A DNA stretch of 64,000 bases from Propionibacteriaceae bacterium P6A17 (GCA_000619965.1 KK211045.1:142720-206719); one strand, 5' to 3'; positions 45,653-54,427 are shown, numbered from the stretch's first letter. Made by a program: numbers and translations. Notes: generated from the sequence alone by a model not told the origin.

Positions 45653-46726
45653 ATGATGGAGGCGGCCTTCGGCGCACCCGAGAGGGAGGTGGCCCTGACT
45701 GTGTTGCGGGAGGGGCCGATCTCCCGCGCGGACGTCGGACGGTGGACGGGGCTCGCCTCCCCGACGGTGACGAAGCTCGTGCGCAGGCTTGTGGAGCGCG
45801 GCATCGTGTTGGAGGGGGAGCCGCGGGCCAGCGAGTTCGGGCGTCCCTGGGTGCCGCTCACGATCGACGACTCGCGCGCCTCGTGCGTCGGCGTCAAGCT
45901 CGTCCCCGGCGGCGCGCACGTCGTCGTCACCGGGCTGGCGGGTCGCGTACACGACTCGTTCGCATTCCCACTGGACACCAGCTCCCCGGCCTCGACGGTC
46001 GTGGCACTCGTCGACCACCTCGACGGACTCGGCGCAGGCGCGGTCGGCATCGCGCTGCCCGCGGCGGTCACCGCCGACGGCACCCTGCACGTCACCCGCA
46101 TGCTCGGTTGGCCCCGCGGCGCCAACCTCGAACGGGATCTGCAACGCGCCCTCCAAGTGCCCTGCGTGAGCGCCAACGACGTCGATGGGCTGACCATCCA
46201 CGCGCACTGGTTCGGCGGCCTCCACGGCCTCGACGACGGCGTCCTCATCACGCTGGGGCAGGGCGTGGGCGTGGGCGTCATCGTCGACGGCCGGCTCCTG
46301 CTCGGCCATCAGGGCGCCGCGGCGATCCTCGGCCGGCTGTGGACTCCCGAGGGGGACATCTTCGGGGACGTGCTGTCGATCGACGCGCTCGTCGCCGACG
46401 CGACAACCCTCGTCGGACGCCGGGTGAGCCTCGACGAGCTCCCCTCGCTGCCCGAGGCGAGGCCGGCCGTCGAGCGGCTGGTGCGCACCCTCGGCTGGTT
46501 TGCCCGGGCGAGCGCCATCGCCTACGCGCCCCGCCGCATCCTCCTGACCGGCGAGCTGATCGGCCTGCTGGGTCAGGGGCCGGAGGCGATCGTCGACGCG
46601 ATCACCACGGACTGGCGCGACGACCTCGACGTGCCGGAGGTCGTCGTCGAGCCGCTCGAATTCACCGACTTCGCGAAGGGCGCCGCGGCGCTGGCGATTC
46701 GCAGGCTCTTCACCGGCGGGGGATAG
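45653..46726 (+). CDS. ROK-family transcriptional regulator lacking the zinc motif
   Basis: Encodes 357 residues. A winged helix at the N-terminus (ISRADVGRWTGLASPTVTKL, about residues 23-42) precedes a ROK sugar-binding domain (LITLGQGVGVGVIVDGRLL near residue 197). The usual ROK zinc motif CXCGXXGCXE is absent; the corresponding stretch reads GHQGAAAILGRLWTPEGD. It begins one base after the alpha-galactosidase stop, so it is probably the operon's own sugar-responsive regulator. Start may be ATG 45653 or 45656. Confidence 0.88.
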   Translation: MMEAAFGAPEREVALTVLREGPISRADVGRWTGLASPTVTKLVRRLVERGIVLEGEPRASEFGRPWVPLTIDDSRASCVGVKLVPGGAHVVVTGLAGRVHDSFAFPLDTSSPASTVVALVDHLDGLGAGAVGIALPAAVTADGTLHVTRMLGWPRGANLERDLQRALQVPCVSANDVDGLTIHAHWFGGLHGLDDGVLITLGQGVGVGVIVDGRLLLGHQGAAAILGRLWTPEGDIFGDVLSIDALVADATTLVGRRVSLDELPSLPEARPAVERLVRTLGWFARASAIAYAPRRILLTGELIGLLGQGPEAIVDAITTDWRDDLDVPEVVVEPLEFTDFAKGAAALAIRRLFTGGG

Positions 46727-46729
46727 AAT
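46724..46729 (+). promoter_or_regulatory. -10 box of dusB-dgt
   Basis: TAGAAT overlaps the stop codon of the ROK gene. The predicted start near 46736 leaves a leader of about 25 bases with GGAGGAG before dusB. Confidence 0.55.
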
Positions 46730-46760
46730 CCCTCGAGGTCCCGAGCCGGAGGAGCACCAC

Positions 46761-47903
46761 ATGACTGAACCCCTGCGTCTGCACGCCCCCAGCCGACGCG
46801 ACGCCGTCGTCGTGGACCTGCCCGTCGTGCTCGCGCCGATGGCGGGCGTCACGAACGCCGCCTACCGGCAGCTGTGCCGTGAGCAGGGGGCCGGGCTGTA
46901 CGTGTGCGAGATGATCACGTCGCGCGGGCTCGTCGTGGACGATCCGAAGACGCGCACCATGCTGCAGTTCGACCCCGGCGAGGCGACGCGCTCCGTGCAG
47001 CTCTACGGCGTCGACGCCGACGCGATGGCGCAAGCCGCGCGGATCCTCGTCACGGACTTCGCGGTGCAGCACATCGACCTGAACTTCGGCTGCCCCGTGC
47101 CGAAGGTCACGCGCAGGGGTGGGGGCGGGGTGCTGCCCTACAAGCGTGAGCGGCTGCGAGCGATCATCCGGGCCACCGTGCGCGCCGCCGACGAGTTCGG
47201 CGTGCCAGTGACCATCAAGACGCGCATCGGCATCGACGACGACCATGAGACCTTCCTCGACGCAGGCCGGATCGCGCAGGAGGAGGGGGCGGCCGCGATC
47301 GCCCTCCACGGACGCACGGTGCAGCAGGCGTACTCGGGCGAGGCCGACTGGTCGCGCATCGCCGAGCTGAAGCGGGCCGTCGACATCCCGGTGCTCGGCA
47401 ACGGCGACATCTGGGAGGCGGAGGACGCGCTGCGCATGATGGCGGAGACCGGCTGCGACGGCGTAGTCATTGGCCGCGGCTGCCTGGGCCGCCCGTGGCT
47501 GTTCCGGGATCTCGCGCTGGCCTTCGCGGGGGAGACGGATCGTCGTCGCCCCACCCTCGGCGAGGTCGGGCAGATGATCCTGCGCCACGCCGAGCTCCTC
47601 GTGGGCATCATGGGGCCGCGCGGCATCGTCGACCTGCGCAAGCACATGGCGTGGTACTTCAAGGGCTTCCCCGTGGGCGAGCTGCGCCGGCAGTTCGCCA
47701 TGGTCTCGACGATGGCCGAGCTGGAGGCGCTCGTCGCCCAGCTCGACGCGGACGCGGAGTTTCCCGTCGGGGAATTGGGCACACCCCGAGGCAGGCAGGG
47801 CTCCCCGCGTGGCAAGGTGGTGCTGCCGCACGGGTGGTACGACGACACCTGCGGCACCGACCTCGACCTCGCCGAGGCGGAGCTCGACGCGAGCGGAGGA
47901 TGA
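46761..47903 (+). CDS. dusB: tRNA-dihydrouridine synthase
   Basis: Encodes 380 residues. The FMN-binding TIM barrel contains APMAGVTNAAYRQLC near the start, the catalytic Cys in NFGCPVPKV, and VIGRGCLGRPWLF. It reduces uridines in the tRNA D-loop. The C-terminal 40 residues are variable and Gly/Arg-rich. It has a strong ribosome binding site and is followed directly by dgt. Confidence 0.94.
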   Translation: MTEPLRLHAPSRRDAVVVDLPVVLAPMAGVTNAAYRQLCREQGAGLYVCEMITSRGLVVDDPKTRTMLQFDPGEATRSVQLYGVDADAMAQAARILVTDFAVQHIDLNFGCPVPKVTRRGGGGVLPYKRERLRAIIRATVRAADEFGVPVTIKTRIGIDDDHETFLDAGRIAQEEGAAAIALHGRTVQQAYSGEADWSRIAELKRAVDIPVLGNGDIWEAEDALRMMAETGCDGVVIGRGCLGRPWLFRDLALAFAGETDRRRPTLGEVGQMILRHAELLVGIMGPRGIVDLRKHMAWYFKGFPVGELRRQFAMVSTMAELEALVAQLDADAEFPVGELGTPRGRQGSPRGKVVLPHGWYDDTCGTDLDLAEAELDASGG

Positions 47904-47905
47904 CG

Positions 47906-49015
47906 ATGCACGAGCCGTTGCCGCGGGCCAGACAATGGGCCCACACCATGCACGGGCACGCCGGCGACGAGATCGTCACCGCCCACGCGACGAGCGACGC
48001 GCGCGTGACTCGCGGCACACAGGTGCGCCGTGAGCAGCGGGAGGAGTCCGAGCGGAGGCGGCTGGACCCGTCCGCGACGTTCTCCAGCGGCGCCGGCAAT
48101 CGGGCCGTCGCGGAGGAGCCCGACGAGTACCGCACCTGTTTCGAGCGCGACCGGGATCGCATCGTGCACTCGGCGGCGTTTCGTCGGCTCGCGGGCAAGA
48201 CGCAGGTGGTGGTGTACCCGACGGATCACCAACGCACCCGCCTCACACACGCGCTCGAGGTGGCCCAGTGCGCGATCGCGATGGCGCGCGGCATCGGCGC
48301 CAACGTCACGCTCGCCGACGCGATGGCGCTCGGCCACGACTGTGGGCACGGGCCCGGCGGGCACGCGAGCGAGGACGCCTTCGACGCCTTCATCCCCGAG
48401 GGCTACGACCACGGTCCGTGGGGCGCCGACGTCGTCCTGGCCGGGCTGAACCTGTGTGCGGAGACGCTGGACGGGATCCGCAACCACTCGTGGTCGCGGC
48501 CCGCGCCGTCGACGATCGAGGGGGAGCTGGTGAGTTGGGCCGATAGGATCGCCTACTGCGCCCACGACCTCGAGGACGCCATCCACGCCGGCATCGTCGC
48601 GGAGGCAGACCTGCCGGAGGTGGTGCGCGACGTCGCGGGCGTCACCCGTCGCGAACAGCTCGCCACCTTCCTCAACGGCGTGATCGAGACGACCATGGCC
48701 ACCGGCCGCGTCGGCCTCGACCCGGTGCGCGCCGAAGCACTCGCGGCCATGCGCCGCTTCAACTACGAGCGCATCTACACGCGCCCCGAGTCCGTCGAGC
48801 AGTCGCTGACCGTCGTCAGGGTGCTGCAGGGGCTCGTCGAGTACTACATCGGCCAACCCCACGAGATGCCGGCCGAGTACCGGCTGGAGGATCTGGTGCG
48901 CGGCGCCGTGACGTACGTGGGCGGCATGACGGACCGCTTCGCGTTCGAGCATGCCCAGCGGCTGCTCGGGTGGGATCCGAGACGGCTGCCGAGGGGCATC
49001 GGCAGGGGTGCCTGA
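47906..49015 (+). CDS. dgt: dGTPase-like HD-domain phosphohydrolase
   Basis: Encodes 369 residues. The HD-domain metal ligands are in THALEVAQ and ALGHDCGHGPGGHASED. The N-terminal ERDRDRIVHSAAFRRLAGKTQV segment, shown here in part as FRRLAGKTQVV, is typical of dGTP triphosphohydrolases, which cut dGTP to deoxyguanosine and tripolyphosphate. ATG 47906 is preferred over ATG 47900 because GGAGG (47895-47899) has workable spacing only to the former. It lies just before dnaG, a common actinobacterial order. Confidence 0.93.
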   Translation: MHEPLPRARQWAHTMHGHAGDEIVTAHATSDARVTRGTQVRREQREESERRRLDPSATFSSGAGNRAVAEEPDEYRTCFERDRDRIVHSAAFRRLAGKTQVVVYPTDHQRTRLTHALEVAQCAIAMARGIGANVTLADAMALGHDCGHGPGGHASEDAFDAFIPEGYDHGPWGADVVLAGLNLCAETLDGIRNHSWSRPAPSTIEGELVSWADRIAYCAHDLEDAIHAGIVAEADLPEVVRDVAGVTRREQLATFLNGVIETTMATGRVGLDPVRAEALAAMRRFNYERIYTRPESVEQSLTVVRVLQGLVEYYIGQPHEMPAEYRLEDLVRGAVTYVGGMTDRFAFEHAQRLLGWDPRRLPRGIGRGA

Positions 49016-49055
49016 GGCAGGGGAGCGCCGTCGCATCGGACGCTAGGATGGCCTG

Positions 49056-50885
49056 GTGGCAGGACGCATCAGGGACGAGGACATCGCGAAGGTCCGTGAG
49101 CGCGCCCGCATCGACGAGGTCGTCGGCGAATACGTGATGCTGCGCAACGCCGGCGGGGGATCGTTGAAGGGGCTGTGTCCGTTCCACGACGAGAAGACGC
49201 CGAGCTTCCACGTGACCCCATCGCGCGGCTTCTACTACTGCTTCGGCTGCGGCGAGGGGGGCGACGTCATCACCTTCCTGCAGCGCAACCAGAATCTGTC
49301 CTTCGTCGAGTCCGTGCAGATGTTGGCCGACCGCTACGGCGTCGAGCTCGTCGTCGACGACGACGGCTCCCCCGGGCAGCGTCCCGGCCTGCGCAAGCGC
49401 ATCCTGGAGGCCAACCAGGCTGCGGAGGACTTCTACGCGGCGCAGCTGGGCTCGCCCGAGGCGCTCGAGGCGCGCATCTTCCTCGACCGGCGCGGCTTCA
49501 CGCGCGCCCACGCGGAGCACTTCCGGCTCGGCTACGCGCCCAAGCACGGCCATGCCCTCTCGCGCGCCCTGCGCGCCCAAGGCTTCGACGACGAGACGCT
49601 GAAGGCCGCCGGGCTCGTGCGGGAGCACGGTCGCGACTTCTTCGCCGGGCGTCTGCTGTGGCCCATCCGCGACTCCGGCCAGTCGGTCCTGGGGTTCGGC
49701 GCCCGCCGCATCTTCGACGACGACCGCCTCCCCGCCAAGTACATCAACACCCCCGAATCGCCCGTCTACCGCAAGTCGCAGGTCCTCTACGGGCTCGATC
49801 TGGCGCGCAGGGAGATCGGCAAACGCTCCCAGGCTGTGATCGTCGAGGGCTACACGGACGTCATGGCGGCCCACATCGCCGGCGTCGAAACCGCCGTGGC
49901 GGCGTGTGGAACGGCCTTCGGCGACGACCACGCGCGGGTCATCCAGCGCCTGCTGGGCACCCACGACGGCCTGCACGGCGAGGTTGTTTTCACCTTCGAC
50001 GGCGATGCTGCCGGGCAGGCCGCCGCGCTGAAGGTCTTCAAGGGCGACCACAACTTCGTCGCGCAGACCTACGTCGCCGTCGAGCCGTCCGGCCTCGACC
50101 CTTGCGACCTGCGCATCCAGTCGGGTGACGCAGCGATCCGCGAGCTCGTGGCCCGCCGTGTGCCCCTGTATCGCTTCGTGATGGAGAACATCGCCAAGCG
50201 CCACGACCTCGACCGCGCCGAGGGACGGCTCGGCGCTGCTCGGGAGGCGGGCGAACTCGTCGCGTCCATCAGGGATCAGTCGCTGGTGGGCCAATATCTC
50301 CGCGATCTCGCCGGCATTCTCGGGATGGACGTCGACGACGTCCGCCGCGAGGTGCAGCGACGACGTCCCGCGGCCCAGTCGGCGCCACAGGAGGAGCCGC
50401 CCTCGGCGCTGGAGGACACGACGCCCGACTGGCCGAACCCCGACGATCGTGAGCTGCGCATCGAGCGTGACACGCTGAAGCTGATGCTCCAGTACCCGCT
50501 CACGTTCGACGCGGACTGGAACGGCGTCCAGCCGGGGGACTTCACGCACCCCGGGTACGCGGCCATCATGCGCCTGATCCGCGAGGTGCCGCTGCGCGAT
50601 GGCTGGGACGACGCGTTGCGGACGGCGGCGGGCAACGAGCTCCTTCGGCAGTTGCTCGTCTCCCTGCTCGTGGAGCCGCTGCTTCGGGAGCCCGACGAAC
50701 GCTATTCGCTGGTGCACTCGTCGCGCCTGCTGCTGCGCCGGGTCACCGGCGAGATCGACGACCTGAAGTCGCGGCTCCAGCGCACCGATCCGACGGCCGA
50801 CGTCGACACCTACCGGGCCAGGTTCGCCGAGCTCACCCAGCTCGAGATGGAACGCAAGCGGTTGCGCCAACTGAGCGTCGGCTGA
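49056..50885 (+). CDS. dnaG: DNA primase
   Basis: Encodes 609 residues. The zinc domain CPFHDEKTPSFHVTPSR to YYCFGCGEGGDV is at residues 38-70. The Toprim core has VIVEGYTDVMAAH and FTFDGDAAGQAA near residues 262-315, and the DnaB-binding domain is C-terminal. It makes RNA primers at the replication fork. TAGGAT (49044-49049) stands six bases before the GTG, so the message is probably leaderless. Confidence 0.97.
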   Translation: MAGRIRDEDIAKVRERARIDEVVGEYVMLRNAGGGSLKGLCPFHDEKTPSFHVTPSRGFYYCFGCGEGGDVITFLQRNQNLSFVESVQMLADRYGVELVVDDDGSPGQRPGLRKRILEANQAAEDFYAAQLGSPEALEARIFLDRRGFTRAHAEHFRLGYAPKHGHALSRALRAQGFDDETLKAAGLVREHGRDFFAGRLLWPIRDSGQSVLGFGARRIFDDDRLPAKYINTPESPVYRKSQVLYGLDLARREIGKRSQAVIVEGYTDVMAAHIAGVETAVAACGTAFGDDHARVIQRLLGTHDGLHGEVVFTFDGDAAGQAAALKVFKGDHNFVAQTYVAVEPSGLDPCDLRIQSGDAAIRELVARRVPLYRFVMENIAKRHDLDRAEGRLGAAREAGELVASIRDQSLVGQYLRDLAGILGMDVDDVRREVQRRRPAAQSAPQEEPPSALEDTTPDWPNPDDRELRIERDTLKLMLQYPLTFDADWNGVQPGDFTHPGYAAIMRLIREVPLRDGWDDALRTAAGNELLRQLLVSLLVEPLLREPDERYSLVHSSRLLLRRVTGEIDDLKSRLQRTDPTADVDTYRARFAELTQLEMERKRLRQLSVG

Positions 50886-50992
50886 CGCGCCCGACGCATT
50901 GCCGACACGCCGTACTTGTGGTATCGGAATCGCGTTTTCTACCCTTCTCGGCAATTGAGACGAAGTGGTCTCGCCGACCTTCAGGAGCATCG

Positions 50993-51382
50993 ATGCCACA
51001 AGGCCGACCCCACCCCGACGATCCCAATCCGACTTCCCCCTCGACCGCGGACGGCGCCGATGCCCGTCGCGCATTCCTCGAGGTGGCCGAATCCTCCGAG
51101 TACCAGCGCCTGCGCTCCAGCTTCCGGCGCTTCGCCTTCCCGATGACCATCGCGGGCATCGTGATGTACTTCCTGTTCGTCCTGCTGTCGATCTTCGCGG
51201 TCGACTTCATGGCGTCTCCCGTGCCCGGCCTGCAGGGCCTCAACACGGGGCTGCTCATTGGCATCGCACTGTTTGCCGTGGTCTGGATCTGGACCGCCCT
51301 CTACGTCCGCTTCGCGAACAAGTCCATCGACCCGCTCGCGGAGAGCATCCGTGGGGAACTCGCGGAGAAGGGGGCGGTGTGA
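50993..51382 (+). CDS. DUF485 membrane protein, partner of acetate symporter
   Basis: Encodes 129 residues. After a Pro/Asp-rich N-terminus of about 35 residues come two membrane helices (PMTIAGIVMYFLFVLLSIFA and GLLIGIALFAVVWIWTALY). DUF485 proteins such as YjcH are normally encoded just before ActP, as here, where the stop and the actP start overlap. AGGAG lies five bases before the ATG. A likely promoter is TTGCCG (50899-50904) with TATCGG (50922-50927). Confidence 0.92.
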   Translation: MPQGRPHPDDPNPTSPSTADGADARRAFLEVAESSEYQRLRSSFRRFAFPMTIAGIVMYFLFVLLSIFAVDFMASPVPGLQGLNTGLLIGIALFAVVWIWTALYVRFANKSIDPLAESIRGELAEKGAV

Positions 51383-52989
51383 TGTTCCACCTGCTCGAGA
51401 CCAACTACGGCAATCCCGCCATCAACATCGCGGTCTTCGCGATCTTCGTCGTCTTCACGATGGCCGTGGTCGTCGTCGTGTCGCGCCAGAAGACCAAGGC
51501 GCAGGACTTCTACACCGGCGGCGCGAAGTTCTCCGGCAGGCAGAACGGCCTCGCCATCACCGGCGACTACCTGTCGGCCGCGGCGTTCCTGGGCGTCACC
51601 GGCGCCATCGCCATCTACGGCTACGACGGCTTCCTGTACTCCGTCGGCTTCTTCGTGGCGCTGCTGCTCGCGCTCTACTTGGTCGCCGAACCGATGCGCA
51701 ACACCGGCAAGTTCACCATGGCGGACGTGCTGAGCTTCCGCATGGAGCAGAAGCCGGTCCGCACCGCGGCCGCCACCTCGACGCTCGCCATCTCGTTCGT
51801 CTACCTGTTGGCCCAGATGGCGGGCGCGGGGGGACTCGTCGCGCTGTTGCTCGGCATCTCGGACAAGTCCATGCAGGGAGTCGTCATCGCGGTCGTCGGC
51901 ATCCTCATGGTGGGCTACGTCCTCATCGGCGGCATGAAGGGCACCACCTGGGTGCAGATGATCAAGGCAGTCCTGCTCGTCTCCGGCGCGGCGGTCATGG
52001 GCTTCCTGGTGGTGATGGGCGACGGCTTCAACATCGACCAGCTCGCGGTCAGCGCCGCCCAGGCTGCCACCGGCGACAACCCGCTGCTGACCCCGATGGG
52101 CCAGTACGGTACCTCGATCTGGACGAAGCTGTCCTTCCTTTCGCTGGCGCTCGCGCTGATCGCCGGGCCGTCGGGGCTGCCCCACGTGCTCATGCGCTTC
52201 TACACGGTGCCGACCGCGAAGGAGGCGCGCAAGTCCGCGGTGTGGGCCATCATCCTCGTCGGGATCTTCTTCCTCATCACCCTCATCCTCGGGCTCGGTG
52301 GGGCGAAGATCGTCGGTCAGGATGCGATCCTCGAGGCCCCGGGGGCGGCCAACGCCGCAGCGCCGCTACTCGCCCTGCACCTCGGCGGCGAGGTCTTCAT
52401 GGGCATCATCTCTGGCGTTGCCTTCGCGACGATCCTCGCGGTCGTCGCGGGGCTCACGATCACCGCCTCCGCATCCTTCGCCCACGACGTGTACAACTCC
52501 ATCCTGAAGGACGGCAAGGCCGATCCCGTGGAGGAGGTGCGGGTGGCCCGCATCACGTCGGTGGTCGTCGGCATCCTGTCGATCCTCGGCGGCATCGTCG
52601 CCAACGGGCAGAACATCGCGTTCCTCATCTCGCTGGCGTTCGCAGTGGCCGCATCGGCCAACCTGCCCTCGATCCTCTACACCCTGTACTGGAAGCGCTT
52701 CAACACGCGCGGCTCGGTGTGGTCGATCTACACGGGCCTGATCTCGGCGACGCTGCTGATCGTGTTCTCGCCGTCGATCTCCGGCTCGCCCTCGGCGATG
52801 TTGGGCGAGGGCGTGGACTTCGCCTGGTTCCCGCTCACGAATCCGGCGCTGGTCAGCGTCCCGCTGGCCTTCCTCGCAGGCTGGCTGGGCACCGTCACCT
52901 CGAAGGTGCCCGGTGACGAGGAATTCGCGACCGAGATGGAAGTCCGCTCGATGACCGGTGCCGGCGCTGGACCTGCGCTGGATCACTGA
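51382..52989 (+). CDS. actP: Cation/acetate symporter ActP (solute:sodium symporter family)
   Basis: Encodes 535 residues with about thirteen membrane helices. Family motifs include DFYTGGAKFSGRQNGLAITGDYLSAA in parts, GPSGLPHVLMRFYTVPTAKEAR and the fully hydrophobic helices of SSS transporters. It takes up acetate or other short carboxylates with a cation. GTG 51379 is an alternative start. Its last 95 bases overlap the convergent sigma-factor gene, and its terminator lies inside that gene. Confidence 0.93.
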   Translation: MFHLLETNYGNPAINIAVFAIFVVFTMAVVVVVSRQKTKAQDFYTGGAKFSGRQNGLAITGDYLSAAAFLGVTGAIAIYGYDGFLYSVGFFVALLLALYLVAEPMRNTGKFTMADVLSFRMEQKPVRTAAATSTLAISFVYLLAQMAGAGGLVALLLGISDKSMQGVVIAVVGILMVGYVLIGGMKGTTWVQMIKAVLLVSGAAVMGFLVVMGDGFNIDQLAVSAAQAATGDNPLLTPMGQYGTSIWTKLSFLSLALALIAGPSGLPHVLMRFYTVPTAKEARKSAVWAIILVGIFFLITLILGLGGAKIVGQDAILEAPGAANAAAPLLALHLGGEVFMGIISGVAFATILAVVAGLTITASASFAHDVYNSILKDGKADPVEEVRVARITSVVVGILSILGGIVANGQNIAFLISLAFAVAASANLPSILYTLYWKRFNTRGSVWSIYTGLISATLLIVFSPSISGSPSAMLGEGVDFAWFPLTNPALVSVPLAFLAGWLGTVTSKVPGDEEFATEMEVRSMTGAGAGPALDH

Positions 52990-53734
52990 GCTGCGGACTC
53001 TTCGCGGCGGACACCATCGTGGTGTCCGCCGCGAGCAGCGTCCGGGCCTGATCGAGTGCGGTGCGCTCCCAGCGGGAGATCGTCGACGTGGAGACCCCGA
53101 AGTGCAGGGCCGCCTCCCGTTGGGACAGGGGTTCGCCCTCGAGCCCGTAGCGCAAGACCAAGAGCTCCCGATAGGGATTCGCGATGAGGTCCAGGAAGTC
53201 CAGGCAGCCGGACTCGACCTCGCCGAAGTGGTCGGCGTCGCAGGCCATGTGGTCGAGGATGTCGGCACTCACCCGGCGTGCGAGGGCGGGATGGTGGAGC
53301 TCCTGCGCGACGTCCTCGTGCGCGCGCAGGGCCCGCCTGCGGATCCGCTGCGTGCCGGGCAGCCACGGGCCCTGGTCGACGCTGCTCAACATGCGCCGGC
53401 GGATGACGTCGTGGGCGTACGTGGACAGGCGGTATCCGAGCTCGGGCCGGAACGTGCGCAGGCACTCGCGCAAGGCCAGCGCGCCCTCCTGAAACAGATC
53501 GTCGACCTCGCCTTGCCCGCGACGATGTAGGTCGAGTGCGATGCGCATCACGAGCCTGAGATTCGACTCCCACAGGAGCCTCTCCGCCGCCAGTCCGACG
53601 ACGACCGCCCGCCAGAGCGCCAAGTTGGTGGGGTGCAGACGCAGCAGCGACCGCGCCGTGGTGATGTTGCTGATGGGCCAGGCGAGCGCAAGCTGCTCGT
53701 CGGCGCTGAACCGTGCTTCGGGCAGTGAAATCAT
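52895..53734 (-). CDS. Sigma-70 family RNA polymerase sigma factor
   Basis: Encodes 279 residues. Region 2 (ERLLWESNLRLVMRIALDLHRRG, GEVDDLFQEGALALRECLRTF, LSTYAHDVIRRRML) spans about residues 45-120, region 3 follows, and region 4 has PYRELLVLRYGLEGEPLSQREAALHFGVSTSTISRWER, shown in part, near residues 195-240. Region 1.1 is absent, so it is an alternative sigma factor and not the housekeeping one. No anti-sigma gene is adjacent. The last ~35 residues are Arg/Ser-rich and read antisense to actP. A strong inverted repeat lies upstream. Confidence 0.9.
   Translation of the reverse strand: MISLPEARFSADEQLALAWPISNITTARSLLRLHPTNLALWRAVVVGLAAERLLWESNLRLVMRIALDLHRRGQGEVDDLFQEGALALRECLRTFRPELGYRLSTYAHDVIRRRMLSSVDQGPWLPGTQRIRRRALRAHEDVAQELHHPALARRVSADILDHMACDADHFGEVESGCLDFLDLIANPYRELLVLRYGLEGEPLSQREAALHFGVSTSTISRWERTALDQARTLLAADTTMVSAAKSPQLSDPAQVQRRHRSSSGLPSRSRIPRHRAPSR
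53002..53034 (+). terminator. actP terminator inside the sigma-factor coding region
   Basis: TCGCGGCGGACACCA (53002-53016) and TGGTGTCCGCCGCGA (53020-53034) pair perfectly over 15 bases around the loop TCG. It begins 13 bases after the actP stop codon. On the other strand the same bases code for the segment AADTTMVSAAK of the sigma factor. Confidence 0.8.
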
Positions 53735-53786
53735 GGCTCCAATCACACCCGCGGATGGGGGCAGCGAGGGCCGAAAGCAGCCCGGG

Positions 53787-53812
53787 GAGTGTTGTCCGTT
53801 CGGACAACACTC
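53787..53812. promoter_or_regulatory. Perfect inverted repeat, probable operator between divergent genes
   Basis: GAGTGTTGTCCG (53787-53798) and CGGACAACACTC (53801-53812) are exact inverted copies separated by two bases. The site lies between the sigma-factor gene (53 bases to its start) and the plus-strand gene at 53866. A terminator role is unlikely because both flanking genes point away from it. No family of regulator is recognisable from the site. Confidence 0.75.
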
Positions 53813-53865
53813 GCATCGCCGTCGCGTGGTACGGGCTCGTTTGAGGGGTGCGGCAAGATGGGCGC

Positions 53866-54342
53866 ATGGCAACAATCGACGCGGAACTCAAGGCGGTCCT
53901 CGCGCCCGGCAGCGCGGTCCTCGCCACGGGGCTCGGCCCCGAAGGCCCGCTGATCGCCGGCACCGCGACGCAGCTCGCCGCGAGAACGGACGACCGGTGG
54001 GTGGTCATGGGGTGGCATGAGGTCGAGCGAGGGGCGTGGCGCGCGACGACCCAGCGGTTCCAGTGGACGGATCTGCACGGCCGCTCCTACGAGGTGGAGC
54101 TCACGGACCCGGGCCGCATGCCGATGCTCTTCCGCGAGCGCGTGCAGGCCTCGACCCTCTACACGGTCCAGTACGACCTGCCGGTGGGCGAGGTGCGGAT
54201 CGTCCTGCGTCGCGCCCTCGACGCCTCCGCCGACGTGCGCTGCTTCGCCGTCCCGAGCGGCGGAGCGGATCTCGCCGATCCGCAGACCGCCGCGCTCGTC
54301 GTCGCGGAGACCGACCGTATCCGCGCTGAGTACGGCTTCTGA
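53866..54342 (+). CDS. Conserved actinobacterial hypothetical protein
   Basis: Encodes 158 residues with no membrane segment. It has short beta-rich N-terminal strands (ELKAVLAPGSAVLATG, WHEVERGAWRATTQRF) and a conserved-looking LFRERVQASTLY motif followed by VRIVLRRALDA and a DLADPQTAALV end. I recall this pattern from actinobacterial proteins of unknown function with a PH-like arrangement, often beside tRNA genes; that is memory, not a search. CAAGAT (53854-53859) lies six bases before the ATG. Confidence 0.8.
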   Translation: MATIDAELKAVLAPGSAVLATGLGPEGPLIAGTATQLAARTDDRWVVMGWHEVERGAWRATTQRFQWTDLHGRSYEVELTDPGRMPMLFRERVQASTLYTVQYDLPVGEVRIVLRRALDASADVRCFAVPSGGADLADPQTAALVVAETDRIRAEYGF

Positions 54343-54396
54343 CGGCTCTGCACCCCGTGCGCGGACCCGATTTGGCGAATCCGGGGGAGAGTCTGC

Positions 54397-54402
54397 TACA
54401 GT
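54397..54402 (+). promoter_or_regulatory. -10 box of tRNA-Asn
   Basis: TACAGT lies about 25 bases before the mature tRNA start. TTGGCG at 54372-54377 may be the -35 box, with a long 19-base spacer. Confidence 0.55.
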
Positions 54403-54427
54403 TGCTTCTCGCGTGGTACGCCACCGA

